DNA from: Salinimonas chungwhensis DSM 16280
Lineage (GTDB): Bacteria; Pseudomonadota; Gammaproteobacteria; Enterobacterales; Alteromonadaceae
Assembly: GCF_000378185.1 (NCBI RefSeq)
Contig: NZ_KB899376.1
Location: 710,357 to 774,356 of the forward strand
Reading direction: 5' to 3'
DNA length: 64,000 nucleotides
A program made the position numbers and the translations under genes. The notes beneath the pieces were generated by a model. That model had not been told where the DNA came from, made no database searches, and saw only the letters and a program-made list of their open reading frames with translations. This document shows positions 24,692 to 34,533 of this stretch, in pieces. Position 1 is the stretch's first letter. The number at the start of each line of letters is the position of its first letter.

Positions 24692-26569
24692 ATGTTACGC
24701 ATTCTTATTTTATCCCTAGCATTAGCTTACTCATCATCGCAGGCTGCGCCTAGGGTTTCAGTGACTAACCCGCAAGGGGCAGCAACCATTGCCGTATTCC
24801 CTATCGCGGGCCAACAGCTCACCCCGCTGACCATTAATAAGGAATTGTTTTATCTGGTAACCAGCGAATCGGAGGGGTTACTTTTCACCGATAGCGTGGG
24901 TAGGACACTGGCCAACTATGAGGGTGCCTATTCGCAAACTGATATTCGGATACACAATTCCGATCACGCAATCATAGCGGCGCTGGATACGAATACCTAC
25001 GCAATCGACATATTGAGTTTTGATATCTCGGCCAGAACCTTCAGCGCAGTAACCACTCTGTCTTCAAAAGATGCTGACCTGGAGTCGGTTTGTATGGGAC
25101 GCAACAACCAGGCTTTTGATGTGGTGGCTACCGACGCCAGGGGCCGCCTTCATCAGTATTACTTCAATGGCAAATCGTTACAATTAGTCAAGACGATGAA
25201 TACCGGAGCCGGTATCACATCTTGTCAAATTAACGAGAGTGAGAAACAACTTGTGCTGGCTGATGAGAATCTTGGCTTGCTGTTTTACTCATCGCAATGG
25301 GAAGCGGATGAGAGCCGGGCGCTGTACCGGCCTGAAGATATAACAGGTTTTGAAGGTGTAGCAACATACAACGATGGCACCGTAGCGGCGGCTTCTCCTC
25401 AATCGTCAAGCATCTGGCTTTATTCAAACGGGCAGTTTTCCGAGCAACCACTGAAGACAACCGGGCACACATACGCCTTCGAATCGGTTCGCTTGAGCCG
25501 TCTGGGCGAGTTTCTGGTTGCCGGCATGTACGATGATGATAGCGAGAAACTTTATACCGCTCAGTTTAGCAACAATGAAGTAGAAAAAACGTCACAGCGG
25601 GATCAAGTAGATGCATCACTGACCGCCTTTGCGCAGACGGATCCCGTGGCTCGTTTTGGCGACGCGGCGGATGATCCAGCTATTTGGGTAATAGACGCCG
25701 CGCCAGAAAAATCCGTTGTAATAGGTACGGATAAGAAAGGCGGCCTTGAATTATATGACCTCCAGGGCAAACGTCTGCAGCGGCTTGACGTCGGACGGGT
25801 AAATAATGTGGATGTTCGGACGATGACATTATCCGACGGTTCATTTCAACCGATGGCGGCAGCCAGCAACCGTACCAGCACAACAGTAGATATATTCTGG
25901 CTGGATACAGATAGTCGAAAGGCAAGCGTCGGTCCCAAAATTGCGACCTCTCTGAACGATATTTATGGCCTTTGCCTGTACCAGCATGCAGAAGGCGTAG
26001 ATGTGTTGGTAAACGATACAGACGGCAATTATGAGCGGCACAGATTATCGAGCTCGAAGCAAGATTTTTCGGCTAAGCGAATCGAAACGTTTTCTGTGCC
26101 CTCACAGCCCGAAGGCTGTGTGGCCGATGATGAAAACGGCGTGTTGTACTACGGAGAAGAAGCAGCCGGGATTTGGAAGCGATCGCTGGTAGATAAAGAC
26201 GCTGAGCCTGAGCTGATTGCCAAGGTTAATGATAAGGTCCACGCCGATATTGAAGGCATGGCTCTGTTTGATGTGGACGGTGAACAGTATCTCATTGCTT
26301 CCAGTCAGGGCAATCATCGCTACGCAGTTTACGCAACTCGCGACAATGTCTTGCTTGGTACATTTAACATTACCGCAGACGTGGCAGCAGGGCTGGATGG
26401 CACATCTGAAACCGATGGCCTGGAAATAACCTCGCGGGCCCTGGGCTCCCAATTACCTAATGGCTTGTTAGTGGTGCAGGACGGCCACAATGTACTGCCC
26501 TCTGATAATCAGAACTTTAAGCTAGTCGATGCCAGATACGTGGCTGAATTTATTCGCAACCGGCGTTAA
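24692..26569 (+). CDS. Beta-propeller phytase, two-domain form
   Basis: The 625-residue secreted protein has a signal peptide (MLRILILSLALAYSSSQA). The C-terminal half is a full beta-propeller phytase: DAADDPAIWV near residue 327, VVIGTDKKGGLELYDLQG, LDVGRVNNVDVR, YGLCLYQ, QPEGCVADDENGVLYYGEEAAGIWK, and VHADIEGMALF, with the acidic Ca2+ and phosphate-site residues of the family. The N-terminal half (about residues 25-300) is a second, incomplete propeller, as in known dual-domain phytases where it raises activity on intermediates. The enzyme removes phosphates from phytate in the presence of Ca2+. AGGA lies 13 bases before the ATG, a long spacing. It follows a TonB receptor in a probable phytate-use locus. 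Confidence 0.9.
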   Translation: MLRILILSLALAYSSSQAAPRVSVTNPQGAATIAVFPIAGQQLTPLTINKELFYLVTSESEGLLFTDSVGRTLANYEGAYSQTDIRIHNSDHAIIAALDTNTYAIDILSFDISARTFSAVTTLSSKDADLESVCMGRNNQAFDVVATDARGRLHQYYFNGKSLQLVKTMNTGAGITSCQINESEKQLVLADENLGLLFYSSQWEADESRALYRPEDITGFEGVATYNDGTVAAASPQSSSIWLYSNGQFSEQPLKTTGHTYAFESVRLSRLGEFLVAGMYDDDSEKLYTAQFSNNEVEKTSQRDQVDASLTAFAQTDPVARFGDAADDPAIWVIDAAPEKSVVIGTDKKGGLELYDLQGKRLQRLDVGRVNNVDVRTMTLSDGSFQPMAAASNRTSTTVDIFWLDTDSRKASVGPKIATSLNDIYGLCLYQHAEGVDVLVNDTDGNYERHRLSSSKQDFSAKRIETFSVPSQPEGCVADDENGVLYYGEEAAGIWKRSLVDKDAEPELIAKVNDKVHADIEGMALFDVDGEQYLIASSQGNHRYAVYATRDNVLLGTFNITADVAAGLDGTSETDGLEITSRALGSQLPNGLLVVQDGHNVLPSDNQNFKLVDARYVAEFIRNRR

Positions 26570-26784
26570 CTCTGATAGTCCAGCGGCAAATGCCTGACCG
26601 CCAGTAAAACCTGGTCCGTTATTTACTGAGTTACTGTGCCCAATGGCCGGTAACTCAGCCAAATTATATTGCATAGCATTTTGCAGCAAGCATTCTCACC
26701 AGCGCCAACCATGATGCAACTTTGACATACCTGATTAGACACTATTGCGTTTATTCGCTATTGCACAATTCCCACACATTCCCT

Positions 26785-28056
26785 TTAAACTGATTTGTCG
26801 TTTCTTCTGGCGATAACAAAAAGAAACGTGCCAACGAATGCAAAGCCTGCCAGCGTCTGCCATTGTGTCGCACTGGTCTGTGTCGCTAACCAGAAGCTAA
26901 GTATCATTGCAATGGGTACGGCAATTAACATTGTCGTGTTAAAGGCCGAATAACCCGCACGTTGGCGCAGAATTGGCAGAGCGATGATCGAGGAGATATA
27001 AGCGAGCAATCGTGCCAACGTACTTACCGCAGCAAGCGCTAAAAAATCATCCCAGAGTGAGAACAGAATCGCGCCTATCCCGAAGAAGATAATGGCGTTG
27101 GCCGGTGTCCCCCAGCGGGAGACCCTTCCAAACCAGGCTGGTAACAACCCATCGTCTGCTAGTGCTGGTGGCATGCGGCTCGCTGACGTGTGACCTGCTG
27201 TTAGATTAGCGAGCACACTTACAACAATAGTTGCTGCGATGAGCAATGCGCCGATATCGCCTCCGTACTCGCCGGCTAACGCAGTCAGTGGCGCCTTGGC
27301 TCCCGTTCCCGCGATGACACTGTGGCTGTAAGCCCATTGCAGTCCAAAATAAATCAATGTGACTACAGCGAGGCCAGTGGTCAGTGCACGTGGCATGGCA
27401 CGTCTGGGATCGTTTGTTTCACCGGCCGGGATAGTTGCATTTTCAAAGCCGACAAAAGCATAGAGCGTTGCTAACGCAATACCTTCTACCGCACTAAACG
27501 TTGGCAATATCACGTCACCGTTATTTGCAGCGGCGCAGATGCCGATGGACATCAAAATTAATAACGGCAATAGCTTAAACAGCGTCATGGCACCTAGTAC
27601 GGCAACCACTTTTTTTATACCAACAACGTTGATAATGGTAAGTCCACCGAGCACACCGACAATCAATACCGTTTTTGCCGTCCCCTCGCCCACAACGGGC
27701 CAAAGCGCCGCCGCATAAGCCACCAACACAAGTACATTGGCCCCCTGGCTGATTAATCGTGCCGCAAAGAAGGTCCAGCCAACTATAAAACCTGGATAAG
27801 CACCAAACGCATCTCCCACATAACGTTGTGGACCGCCCGAGCGGTCGGTGAGCCTGGTGAGCTCGACAAAGCAAACTACAATGGCCATAACAAGTATTCC
27901 ACCAATCAATAACAACCAGGGCGCAAATGTGCCAACGGCTGCATGAAGTGCTTCGGGGAGCCCGAAAATACCGGCACCAATCAGACCATTCACCACTATG
28001 AAAAAGACCCCGAACATTCCCATGTCACGGCGATATTTTGAATTTTGATCAGTCAA
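26785..28056 (-). CDS. APC-family amino acid permease
   Basis: The 423-residue protein has about 12 membrane helices and opens with the APC signature FFIVVNGLIGAGIFGLPEAL near residue 20. Further family signs are AYAFVGFENATIPAGETNDPRRAMPRAL, split around residue 205, and a later SRMPPALADDGLLPAWFGRVSRWGTPANAI segment. Such permeases move amino acids or amines with protons or by exchange; the substrate cannot be read from sequence. The reading frame starts at a TTG at 28056 with GGAAAG about 6-7 bases upstream; an ATG at 28023 is a shorter alternative. It stands alone, convergent with the phytase gene. Confidence 0.85.
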   Translation of the reverse strand: MTDQNSKYRRDMGMFGVFFIVVNGLIGAGIFGLPEALHAAVGTFAPWLLLIGGILVMAIVVCFVELTRLTDRSGGPQRYVGDAFGAYPGFIVGWTFFAARLISQGANVLVLVAYAAALWPVVGEGTAKTVLIVGVLGGLTIINVVGIKKVVAVLGAMTLFKLLPLLILMSIGICAAANNGDVILPTFSAVEGIALATLYAFVGFENATIPAGETNDPRRAMPRALTTGLAVVTLIYFGLQWAYSHSVIAGTGAKAPLTALAGEYGGDIGALLIAATIVVSVLANLTAGHTSASRMPPALADDGLLPAWFGRVSRWGTPANAIIFFGIGAILFSLWDDFLALAAVSTLARLLAYISSIIALPILRQRAGYSAFNTTMLIAVPIAMILSFWLATQTSATQWQTLAGFAFVGTFLFVIARRNDKSV

Positions 28057-28671
28057 ACAATCTTTCCACTTTATATCTCAAAAATCACTAACTTAACTGA
28101 ATTATTATTCAAAGTCCGTTTAATAATTCTATTTTGTATATTAAATGTGGTGTTACTGAATAGTCATTCTCTGATCTTTCGCAGGAAGATTTTTAAGCTT
28201 CAACTCTCTACTTCACAATTTATGAGATATCACCATTAACCGCGTTTTATTTTTGGTCAGGTTATATAAGAGTGGCTTTTTTCGCCGGGCATCACCGCCA
28301 TAGTATCTCTTACGGGTTAGCAACACGGTAACATAATAAGTTTGCATTCTTAGCCGTTGAAGTTGCGCCTCTGGCGCCCAAATTGAGATAAGCGCTAATA
28401 ATCCTGGTTTTTCAATTCTCACAAATGACTCACCGGACCCTTTACTATTTAGCTATGAGATTGATAGTGAAAGGAGCAGGTTTGAACCAGTACGTTAGCA
28501 GGGAGAAAACAACCGCGGGTTGGCGGGTTTTTGAAACATAGTCAGCTCAGCAGAAATGCATATTATTGGACTTTCAGACAAACAAGATATGGCCTAAACA
28601 GCTTGAGAATTATCGTAAGTAAGGATCGTCTGACAATTACAGACCTTACAGCATTTGTCTTTTCGAACAAT
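28057..28671. other. Long intergenic region, no gene seen
   Basis: This 615-base stretch is AT-rich at its left end and has no credible coding frame on either strand. A self-complementary run near 28512-28532 (around CCGCGGGTTGGCGGGTTTTT) could be the end of a small RNA, but no promoter is evident. Confidence 0.35.
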
Positions 28672-28707
28672 AAAAAACCCGCTATATAGGAATACAGCGG
28701 GTTTTGG
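28672..28707 (-). terminator. Intrinsic terminator (minus strand)
   Basis: AAAACCCGCT (28674-28683) pairs perfectly with AGCGGGTTTT (28696-28705). A-runs and T-runs on both sides allow it to work in both directions; it lies just after the AsmA-like gene. Confidence 0.85.
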
Positions 28708-28729
28708 TTAAAGCAATTTACAATACTTT

Positions 28730-29509
28730 TTAACCGTTACCTTTGTTGAACAGCCCTTTTAATTTTTCCTGTGCTTTCTCTTTCAGCTTGTCAGTTTCTT
28801 TCTCAAGTTCTTGTCTGGCTCGGGCTTTGAGTTTTTCACGGGCTTGCTGCTTAGCCTGTTCAATGGCGTTATCCAACAGACTTTCCATAATGGCGCCGCC
28901 TACCTGATCGGCCGGCAACCCATTCGGTTGTCCTACCGGTCCGGCATTAAAGGTGGGTAACGTTATCTCGTAAGATTTTTTATCAATCTGCAACTCACCG
29001 GTCTCCACAGCTTCAAAGTTAAGCCGCAAGCGGGCATTGCTGATAGTGACGTTTTCCACTATTACCCGCGGCATATCTTTATCACCCTGCGGCTGTTCCT
29101 GTTGTTCGCCAGCAGGTAAATTGTTTTGCAGGTTATTTTTAAGGACCAGTAAGTTGCTCTGATTTTGCCCGTTCATTTCATAAAGAATATCCGGAGCGTC
29201 AATCGTTACATTCTGAACCACATAAGGCTGTGAGGCTAATGCCCCTAAATCAAAGGATAATGCATTCATGGCCATCGCAGTATCGTCTGAAAAGCCATCG
29301 GGATTAGCCACCTCAAGACCTGTGATGTTCATCTTCGCGTCGCTGTAAGCAATTTCAACACTGGCAACTGAAACCTCAGCCCCCATATATTCGCTGCCCT
29401 GCTGCTCAAGTTGAGTACGTATGAAGTCGCCTGCCCCGCTCATGACATACCAGACTGCCCCAACGATGAGGACAATCACCACCAAAAGTATGGTTAACAC
29501 TTTTTTCAT
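28730..29509 (-). CDS. AsmA-like membrane-anchored protein
   Basis: The 259-residue protein has one N-terminal membrane anchor (VLTILLVVIVLIVGAVWYVM) and then an AsmA/DUF748-type region: IRTQLEQQGSEYMGAEVSVASVEIAY, ITGLEVANPDGF, FDLGALASQPYVVQNVTIDAPDI. Such repeats occur in proteins that bridge or act at the inner membrane in envelope lipid homeostasis. Only one AsmA-like N-terminal module is present, far shorter than AsmA or YhdP. Residues about 205-255 form a strongly charged coiled coil of KA/KE repeats (EQAKQQAREKLKARARQE). The function is unknown. A strong terminator follows. Confidence 0.7.
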   Translation of the reverse strand: MKKVLTILLVVIVLIVGAVWYVMSGAGDFIRTQLEQQGSEYMGAEVSVASVEIAYSDAKMNITGLEVANPDGFSDDTAMAMNALSFDLGALASQPYVVQNVTIDAPDILYEMNGQNQSNLLVLKNNLQNNLPAGEQQEQPQGDKDMPRVIVENVTISNARLRLNFEAVETGELQIDKKSYEITLPTFNAGPVGQPNGLPADQVGGAIMESLLDNAIEQAKQQAREKLKARARQELEKETDKLKEKAQEKLKGLFNKGNG

Positions 29510-29620
29510 TACTTATTCCCTTATCGAGTGCTGAATTAGTTAGTTAGCTAAAGTAACCCTATTCAGATCAAAATGGTAGCGTCTGGTATGCAACCTCGAC
29601 GGTTCTTTTTATTTGCGAAA

Positions 29621-29648
29621 ACAATGCCGGCAGGCGCCGGCATTTTTC
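29621..29648 (-). terminator. Terminator hairpin at the end of the RND operon
   Basis: AATGCCGGC (29623-29631) pairs perfectly with GCCGGCATT (29636-29644). It lies 4-30 bases after the RND pump stop; on the minus strand it is followed by GTTTTCG. Confidence 0.7.
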
Positions 29649-29651
29649 ACA

Positions 29652-32600
29652 TTACGGATGCATATCTTTTTCGCTAAAAAATAGCGAATAAAGAACCGGC
29701 ACCGCCACCAGCGTAAGCAATGATGCAAATGTCAGCCCTGCCATGATGGTCACTGCCATACTGGCAAAAAATGCATCCCACAAAAGCGGTAACATACCCA
29801 ACACAGTGGTAAGCACTGCCAGCATGACTGGCCGCAGTCGGCTTAGACTGGCACCGGTGATGGCATCGTGCAGATTATCCGCTGTTGTACGACGTATATC
29901 AGCCTCATCCACCAGAACAATAGCATTTTTTATCAACATCCCGGACAGACTCAACAAGCCCAGCAATGCGGTGAAGCTAAATGGCAAACCGGTCAGCAGT
30001 AAACCCGCTGTCACCCCGCAAACAGACATAGGGACGATAATCCATATTAACGCTGCTTGCCTGAGGGCATTGAACAGCAAAATAGTGATTAATATCATGG
30101 ATAAAAAGCTAATGGGTAGCTTGGTTGCCAGGCCTGCCTGCGCTTCCCGGGAGCTCTCATATTCGCCCCCCCACTCCAGTGCGTAACCTGGTGGCAGCGC
30201 CATCGACTCAATTTGTTTAACCACCGTGGCCCGTGCGGTAGCCGCGGTAAGATCACCCACCGGCTCGGCTTGCACGGTTAAGGTTCTGACTCGATTTCGG
30301 CGATGAATAATGCCATTTTCAGAATGCACCTCGAAATCTTTGACCACTTGCCTTACTGGTATAAAGGTTTGCTCCGCGTCACTATAAATCAGCCGGTCTT
30401 CCAACCAAGACATACTTCTGCGTTCTCCAGCAGGCGGGCGGATGACCACCGGCACCTGTCGGTCCTCTTCGCGGTAGACGCCTACCCGCTTTCCGACGGT
30501 AGCAAATTCCAGTGAGTCAGCGATGTCCGTACGCGATAGACCTGCAATCCGCGCCTGCTGCTCATCGATAACAGGTCTGACAATAACTTCACGCTGCCGC
30601 CAGTTCTGGCGTATGTCTGTAATACTGTCAGATGCGTACATAATATTTTGCGCTTTTTGCCCCAGCGCTCTTAACACTTCCGGATCACTACCCATAAACC
30701 GCGCTTCTATCTTGGCACCTTCGGCAGGACCAAAAAAGATACGACGGGTATAGACTTCAGCCTGCGGATGAGAGCGGTTGATGCGTTCACGTAATGCTTT
30801 CATAATCGCAGGGATTTGCTCACGCTGTTCAGTACGCACAATAAACTGGCCATACGCAGGGTTTGGCAATTCAGGGGCATAAGTCAACATAAACCGGCTG
30901 GCTCCCATGCCAATCAGGCTGGTCACGCTCTCAACACCAGGTTGCTGTAAAATTGTTGCTTCGATGGCTTTCATATCATCTTCCGTAGCACGAATATCAC
31001 TGCCTTGAGGCAGGTAATAATCAACATAGAAGATCGGCGTATTGGAAGGTGGGAAAAACGATTGCTTAACCCAGCCAAAGCCAACCACTGCGGCTGCGGT
31101 AGTCATTACAAGAAACACGATGGTCAGGCGCCGGTGGCGTAATGCGCCGCTCAATAATTTTTTATAGGCTCTGAACCCACGGGTATCATAAATATCTTCG
31201 TCGGTATCACCACTTTGCGCCTTAAATAAATAATGACCCAGTAAGGGAGTCACCGTCACGGCCAGCACCCAGCTCAGTAACAACGAAATCAGTATCACGG
31301 CGAACAATGAGAACATGAAATCGCCGGTAGTATCCTGCGATAACCCTATACCGGCAAACGCCAGGATGCCGATAACTGTCGCCGCCAGTAACGGAAACTG
31401 GGTTTGCTGAGCGGCTTCTTCAGCGGCCTCAACAGAATTTTTTCCCTTTTGACGGTTAAGCAGCATGGATTCACCGATTACAATAGCATTATCCACTAGC
31501 ATGCCCATGGCAATGATCAGTGCGCCCAGAGAGATCCGCTCCATCTGAATGGAGAATATCCACATAAACAATACGGTGCCTAGCACGGTAAGCAGCAGAG
31601 TACCGCCCACCACGACACCGACACGCCATCCCATAACGAATAGTAATACTGCCACCACAATGGTGACTGAAGCTGCAAGATTAACCAGAAAATCCTGTAT
31701 AGCCTGATCCACAACCTTGTGCTGTTCATAAATTGGCAATATTTCCACACCCAGCGGTAGTTTTTCGCGCAGTGTATTTAAGTGGGAAGTAACCCGATTA
31801 CCGATATCTACAATATTTTTATCACTACGCCCGGCGATAGCCAGGGTAAATGCCGCCTCGCCATTGTGACGAACCAGTTGCGTGGGGTTTTCGGTCTCTG
31901 CCCGGTACACGTCGGCAATATCGCCGATATGCAATTGTTCTGTGGTTCCTGGTATACCGAATTTCAGATTCCGGATAGTGTCAGCAGAATCATCACTGGG
32001 AGGAATCACCAGGCGGATGCGCCTGTCTTCCACTCTGACACTACCGGTATCGGCAATAGCACTTTCTGTCTGGAAAACGCCGGCTATTTGATTAAGAGAA
32101 ATGCCCAGGCTGGCAAGCTTTTCCTGAGTCACCTCGACATAAATTGTTTCCTCAGGCACCCCGCCAAGCTGGGCCCGTGTAACCCCAGGCACAGTAAGCA
32201 CTTCGCGTCTTAAACGCGATGATAATTCTCTTTTTTGTTTATGTGAAAAACCCTCTGCGATAACGGCGTAGTACATGCCGTAAACATCACCGAAGTCATC
32301 GTTCACCACTGGTTGCCGGGCTCCCTGAGGCAATCTCATCGTGGCTGCTTCCACCTTACGTCGCAACTCATCCCAGGCCTGTGGCAGCTGTTCACCTGAA
32401 AAATCATCGCGCAGTTTTATGGTAATTTGCGACTGGCCCGGCAGAGAACGTGAAGTAATGTCACCAAGTTGACTGAGCTGCTGGATACGGGACTCCAGTT
32501 GTTCAGTTACCTCTTCTTCAACTTCTTCAGCGGTAGCGCCGGGATAATCAGTGGTAATAATCGCCTGCTTTATAGCAAAAGCGGGATCTTCGAGTTTGCC

Positions 32601-32696
32601 AATTTCGATAACCGCAAAGATACCGCCGACGAAAAATATCACCATTAGCAGCCATACGGTGAGGGGATTTTTAATTGAATAGGTTGCTATTTTCAT
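29652..32696 (-). CDS. RND efflux transporter, inner-membrane pump
   Basis: The 1014-residue protein has the standard RND layout: an N-terminal helix (KNPLTVWLLMVIFFVGGIFAV), a large periplasmic loop with DYPGATAEEVEEEVTEQLE, helices 2-6 with the proton-relay region MGMLVDNAIVIGE, a second periplasmic loop (RFMLTYAPELPNPAYGQF), and helices 8-12 (LSGMLIKNAIVLVDE). It is of the HAE-1/drug or heavy-metal-organics type without the metal-binding motif of CzcA. It is the last gene of a TetR-adaptor-pump operon; its start overlaps the adaptor stop by 4 bases. No outer-membrane channel gene is in the operon, so a TolC encoded elsewhere is needed. The substrate is unknown. Confidence 0.92.
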   Translation of the reverse strand: MKIATYSIKNPLTVWLLMVIFFVGGIFAVIEIGKLEDPAFAIKQAIITTDYPGATAEEVEEEVTEQLESRIQQLSQLGDITSRSLPGQSQITIKLRDDFSGEQLPQAWDELRRKVEAATMRLPQGARQPVVNDDFGDVYGMYYAVIAEGFSHKQKRELSSRLRREVLTVPGVTRAQLGGVPEETIYVEVTQEKLASLGISLNQIAGVFQTESAIADTGSVRVEDRRIRLVIPPSDDSADTIRNLKFGIPGTTEQLHIGDIADVYRAETENPTQLVRHNGEAAFTLAIAGRSDKNIVDIGNRVTSHLNTLREKLPLGVEILPIYEQHKVVDQAIQDFLVNLAASVTIVVAVLLFVMGWRVGVVVGGTLLLTVLGTVLFMWIFSIQMERISLGALIIAMGMLVDNAIVIGESMLLNRQKGKNSVEAAEEAAQQTQFPLLAATVIGILAFAGIGLSQDTTGDFMFSLFAVILISLLLSWVLAVTVTPLLGHYLFKAQSGDTDEDIYDTRGFRAYKKLLSGALRHRRLTIVFLVMTTAAAVVGFGWVKQSFFPPSNTPIFYVDYYLPQGSDIRATEDDMKAIEATILQQPGVESVTSLIGMGASRFMLTYAPELPNPAYGQFIVRTEQREQIPAIMKALRERINRSHPQAEVYTRRIFFGPAEGAKIEARFMGSDPEVLRALGQKAQNIMYASDSITDIRQNWRQREVIVRPVIDEQQARIAGLSRTDIADSLEFATVGKRVGVYREEDRQVPVVIRPPAGERRSMSWLEDRLIYSDAEQTFIPVRQVVKDFEVHSENGIIHRRNRVRTLTVQAEPVGDLTAATARATVVKQIESMALPPGYALEWGGEYESSREAQAGLATKLPISFLSMILITILLFNALRQAALIWIIVPMSVCGVTAGLLLTGLPFSFTALLGLLSLSGMLIKNAIVLVDEADIRRTTADNLHDAITGASLSRLRPVMLAVLTTVLGMLPLLWDAFFASMAVTIMAGLTFASLLTLVAVPVLYSLFFSEKDMHP

Positions 32697-33787
32697 AACA
32701 CCGGCTGCTCACTGTCAAACGGTCTGACTTCCATCTCATCTTGCAACTGGCGGATACCCGCTGCGATGATTTTTTGTCCCGCCGAAACGCCACTGATAAT
32801 TCGCGCCTGCTCATCGCGGATAACACCTACCTCTACCGGTTGATAAGTTACCGTTTGGGTTTTCTCATTATATAACCAAAGCGCAAACTCGCTATCACCG
32901 GAGGTATCTACCGCTGTCAACGGCACCCACCAGCTGTCCGCTTCGGGGCGCTCAATTTCTATCCGTGCAGTGAGTACCATACCCGGGAGAAGTTCAACCC
33001 CTTCAATCCTTGGTAATTTAAATGTGACCCGGTACGTCTGTGTGGCTTCGTTGACCTCTGTGCGATGCTCCAGATAGCTTAATGTGACAGGCTTGCCATC
33101 CTTACCGGTGACCTTCTCGCCTGCATTATTTTCCAGATAAACCTGGTAATGGGGAGCTTCTTCAACGGCCATGCGCATCATGCGTTCGGGTACGTTAACA
33201 TGCACGCGCAGGTAATTTATATTTTGCACACGAAGTACGGGCTGATTGGGTTGAACATAAGAATGCTTTTCTACCAGGCGGTTGGTGATCAATGCATTAA
33301 ACGGTGCATGAAGCTCGGTATATTCCACGTTGATCTGTGCATTCTCAACAGCGATTTCGGCATTTTCAAAATTGGTTTTTAAGCCATCGAACTCAGAATC
33401 ACTGATATAAGATTCCTTTTTCAACTCTTTGCCCCGTTCAAAATCTGACATGGCCTTGCGCAACGAGGATTCTGCCTGACGCAAAGCAAGCTCGTAATCC
33501 TGAGGATCCAGAGCAGCAAGTAACTCACCTTCTGGTACTACTATACCCTGCCGTTCCACTAGCTGGTTAATCCGACCTGCCACCTGAAACGATAAATCCA
33601 CGGTGCTCAAAGCATCCACACGTGCTACAAACCGCCTGGCTGTTGGCTGCACATCGGCTCCTACTTCATGTAGCTGAACCAATGGTTTGGCGCGGACGTT
33701 TTTCTCAGCAGCCTCCTTTGAGCAGCCGGTTAAAATTAAACAGCCAGCGAGTAGCCACATCGCAGATCGTAAGAAATTATTGTTCAC
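32693..33787 (-). CDS. RND efflux periplasmic adaptor (membrane fusion) lipoprotein
   Basis: The 364-residue protein has a lipoprotein signal (SAMWLLAGCLILTGCSKEAAEK; lipobox LTGC) and the adaptor domains in order: a lipoyl half-motif (VDLSFQVAGRINQLVERQGIVVPEGELLAALDP), an alpha-hairpin (residues about 110-165), the second lipoyl half (ELHAPFNALITNRLVEKHSYVQPNQPVLRV), a beta-barrel and a membrane-proximal domain. It links the RND pump to an outer-membrane channel. It starts at GTG 33787 with AGGAG 9 bases upstream, overlaps the TetR gene by 11 bases, and its stop overlaps the pump start. Confidence 0.9.
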   Translation of the reverse strand: MNNNFLRSAMWLLAGCLILTGCSKEAAEKNVRAKPLVQLHEVGADVQPTARRFVARVDALSTVDLSFQVAGRINQLVERQGIVVPEGELLAALDPQDYELALRQAESSLRKAMSDFERGKELKKESYISDSEFDGLKTNFENAEIAVENAQINVEYTELHAPFNALITNRLVEKHSYVQPNQPVLRVQNINYLRVHVNVPERMMRMAVEEAPHYQVYLENNAGEKVTGKDGKPVTLSYLEHRTEVNEATQTYRVTFKLPRIEGVELLPGMVLTARIEIERPEADSWWVPLTAVDTSGDSEFALWLYNEKTQTVTYQPVEVGVIRDEQARIISGVSAGQKIIAAGIRQLQDEMEVRPFDSEQPVL

Positions 33788-34340
33788 GGGGGGTATCTCC
33801 TAAAGACTCAGCCATTTCAATCAGTCTATGGCGAATCGCTTTGCGTTCGGTTTCACTAAACGGGCTCACAGATATCAACTCCTGAAAGCTCAGGCCATCG
33901 GCTGCCAGCCATAGTAGCAAGCTATCGAAGTAATAAGCGTCATCTGCTTTGAGCTCATCCACGAATTCCTTAAAGCGCTGCTGAATAGGCGCCATCAGTG
34001 CATCTCCTTCAGTGGCGGCCACCAGCAATATGCGCGCATAATCCAGATTAACGTGATTGTGAATTTGTTCTCTGCTTTTCAGCACTCGGGTAATGGGTAA
34101 CAGATTATCTTCCTGAGCAACGATATCGTCTTCATAGCACTTGAAGGTATCCATCATGTTCGCCAGTAGCGCTTCCAGTAATGCCTCTTTATTTTTGAAG
34201 TGATGCATTACGCCGCCTTTACTCATCCCACACTTTTCAGCGACCTTGTCGAGGGTCAGCACTTTGGGCCCCTGATTGATGGCAATATCAATAGCCGCAT
34301 TGACGATACGACTACGGGAATTTGTTTTATCGCGGGTCAT
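33777..34340 (-). CDS. TetR-family regulator of the RND operon
   Basis: The 187-residue protein starts MTRDKTNSRSRIVNAAIDIA and has a TetR helix-turn-helix (LTLDKVAEKCGMSKGGVMHHFKNKEALLEAL) with a C-terminal ligand domain. I chose the ATG at 34340, since GGAG lies 5 bases upstream; a longer frame to 34364 has no ribosome site. Being the first gene of the efflux operon, it probably represses its own promoter and is released by a pump substrate. The segment just upstream (34355-34381) holds an ACC/GGT-rich imperfect palindrome of TetR-operator type. Confidence 0.88.
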   Translation of the reverse strand: MTRDKTNSRSRIVNAAIDIAINQGPKVLTLDKVAEKCGMSKGGVMHHFKNKEALLEALLANMMDTFKCYEDDIVAQEDNLLPITRVLKSREQIHNHVNLDYARILLVAATEGDALMAPIQQRFKEFVDELKADDAYYFDSLLLWLAADGLSFQELISVSPFSETERKAIRHRLIEMAESLGDTPREQ

Positions 34341-34354
34341 AGCTTCTCCAAACA

Positions 34355-34381
34355 AACCAACCAACCAACCAGTCGGTTTTT
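34355..34381 (-). promoter_or_regulatory. Candidate TetR operator with AACC repeats
   Basis: Upstream of the TetR gene lie four tandem AACC units followed by AGTCGGTTTTT. Read on the minus strand, ACCGACTGGTTGGT is a near-palindrome like many TetR-family operators. The placement directly before the ribosome site suits autoregulation. Confidence 0.5.
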
Positions 34382-34493
34382 AAATCATTCATACAGAAAT
34401 GTCAATTTTTACTGCAGCAGAAAGAGTATTTTGTCGTTGTTTATACGCCTCTGCATTAACTAAAGCGCGGCAGGTATCGCTTTTTCCCCACAA

Positions 34494-34518
34494 AAAAACC
34501 GGCCATTGGCCGGTTTTT
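34494..34518 (-). terminator. Intrinsic terminator of ahpCF
   Basis: AAAAACCGGCC (34494-34504) pairs perfectly with GGCCGGTTTTT (34508-34518) around a 3-base loop. It lies 16 bases after the ahpF stop on the minus strand and can work in both directions. Confidence 0.9.
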
Positions 34519-34533
34519 CTAAGAGTGAGCTAG

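Noticed and set aside
28213-28422. Minus-strand frame of 69 codons in the 28 kb gap
   Set aside because: No ribosome site or family resemblance; composition like random sequence.
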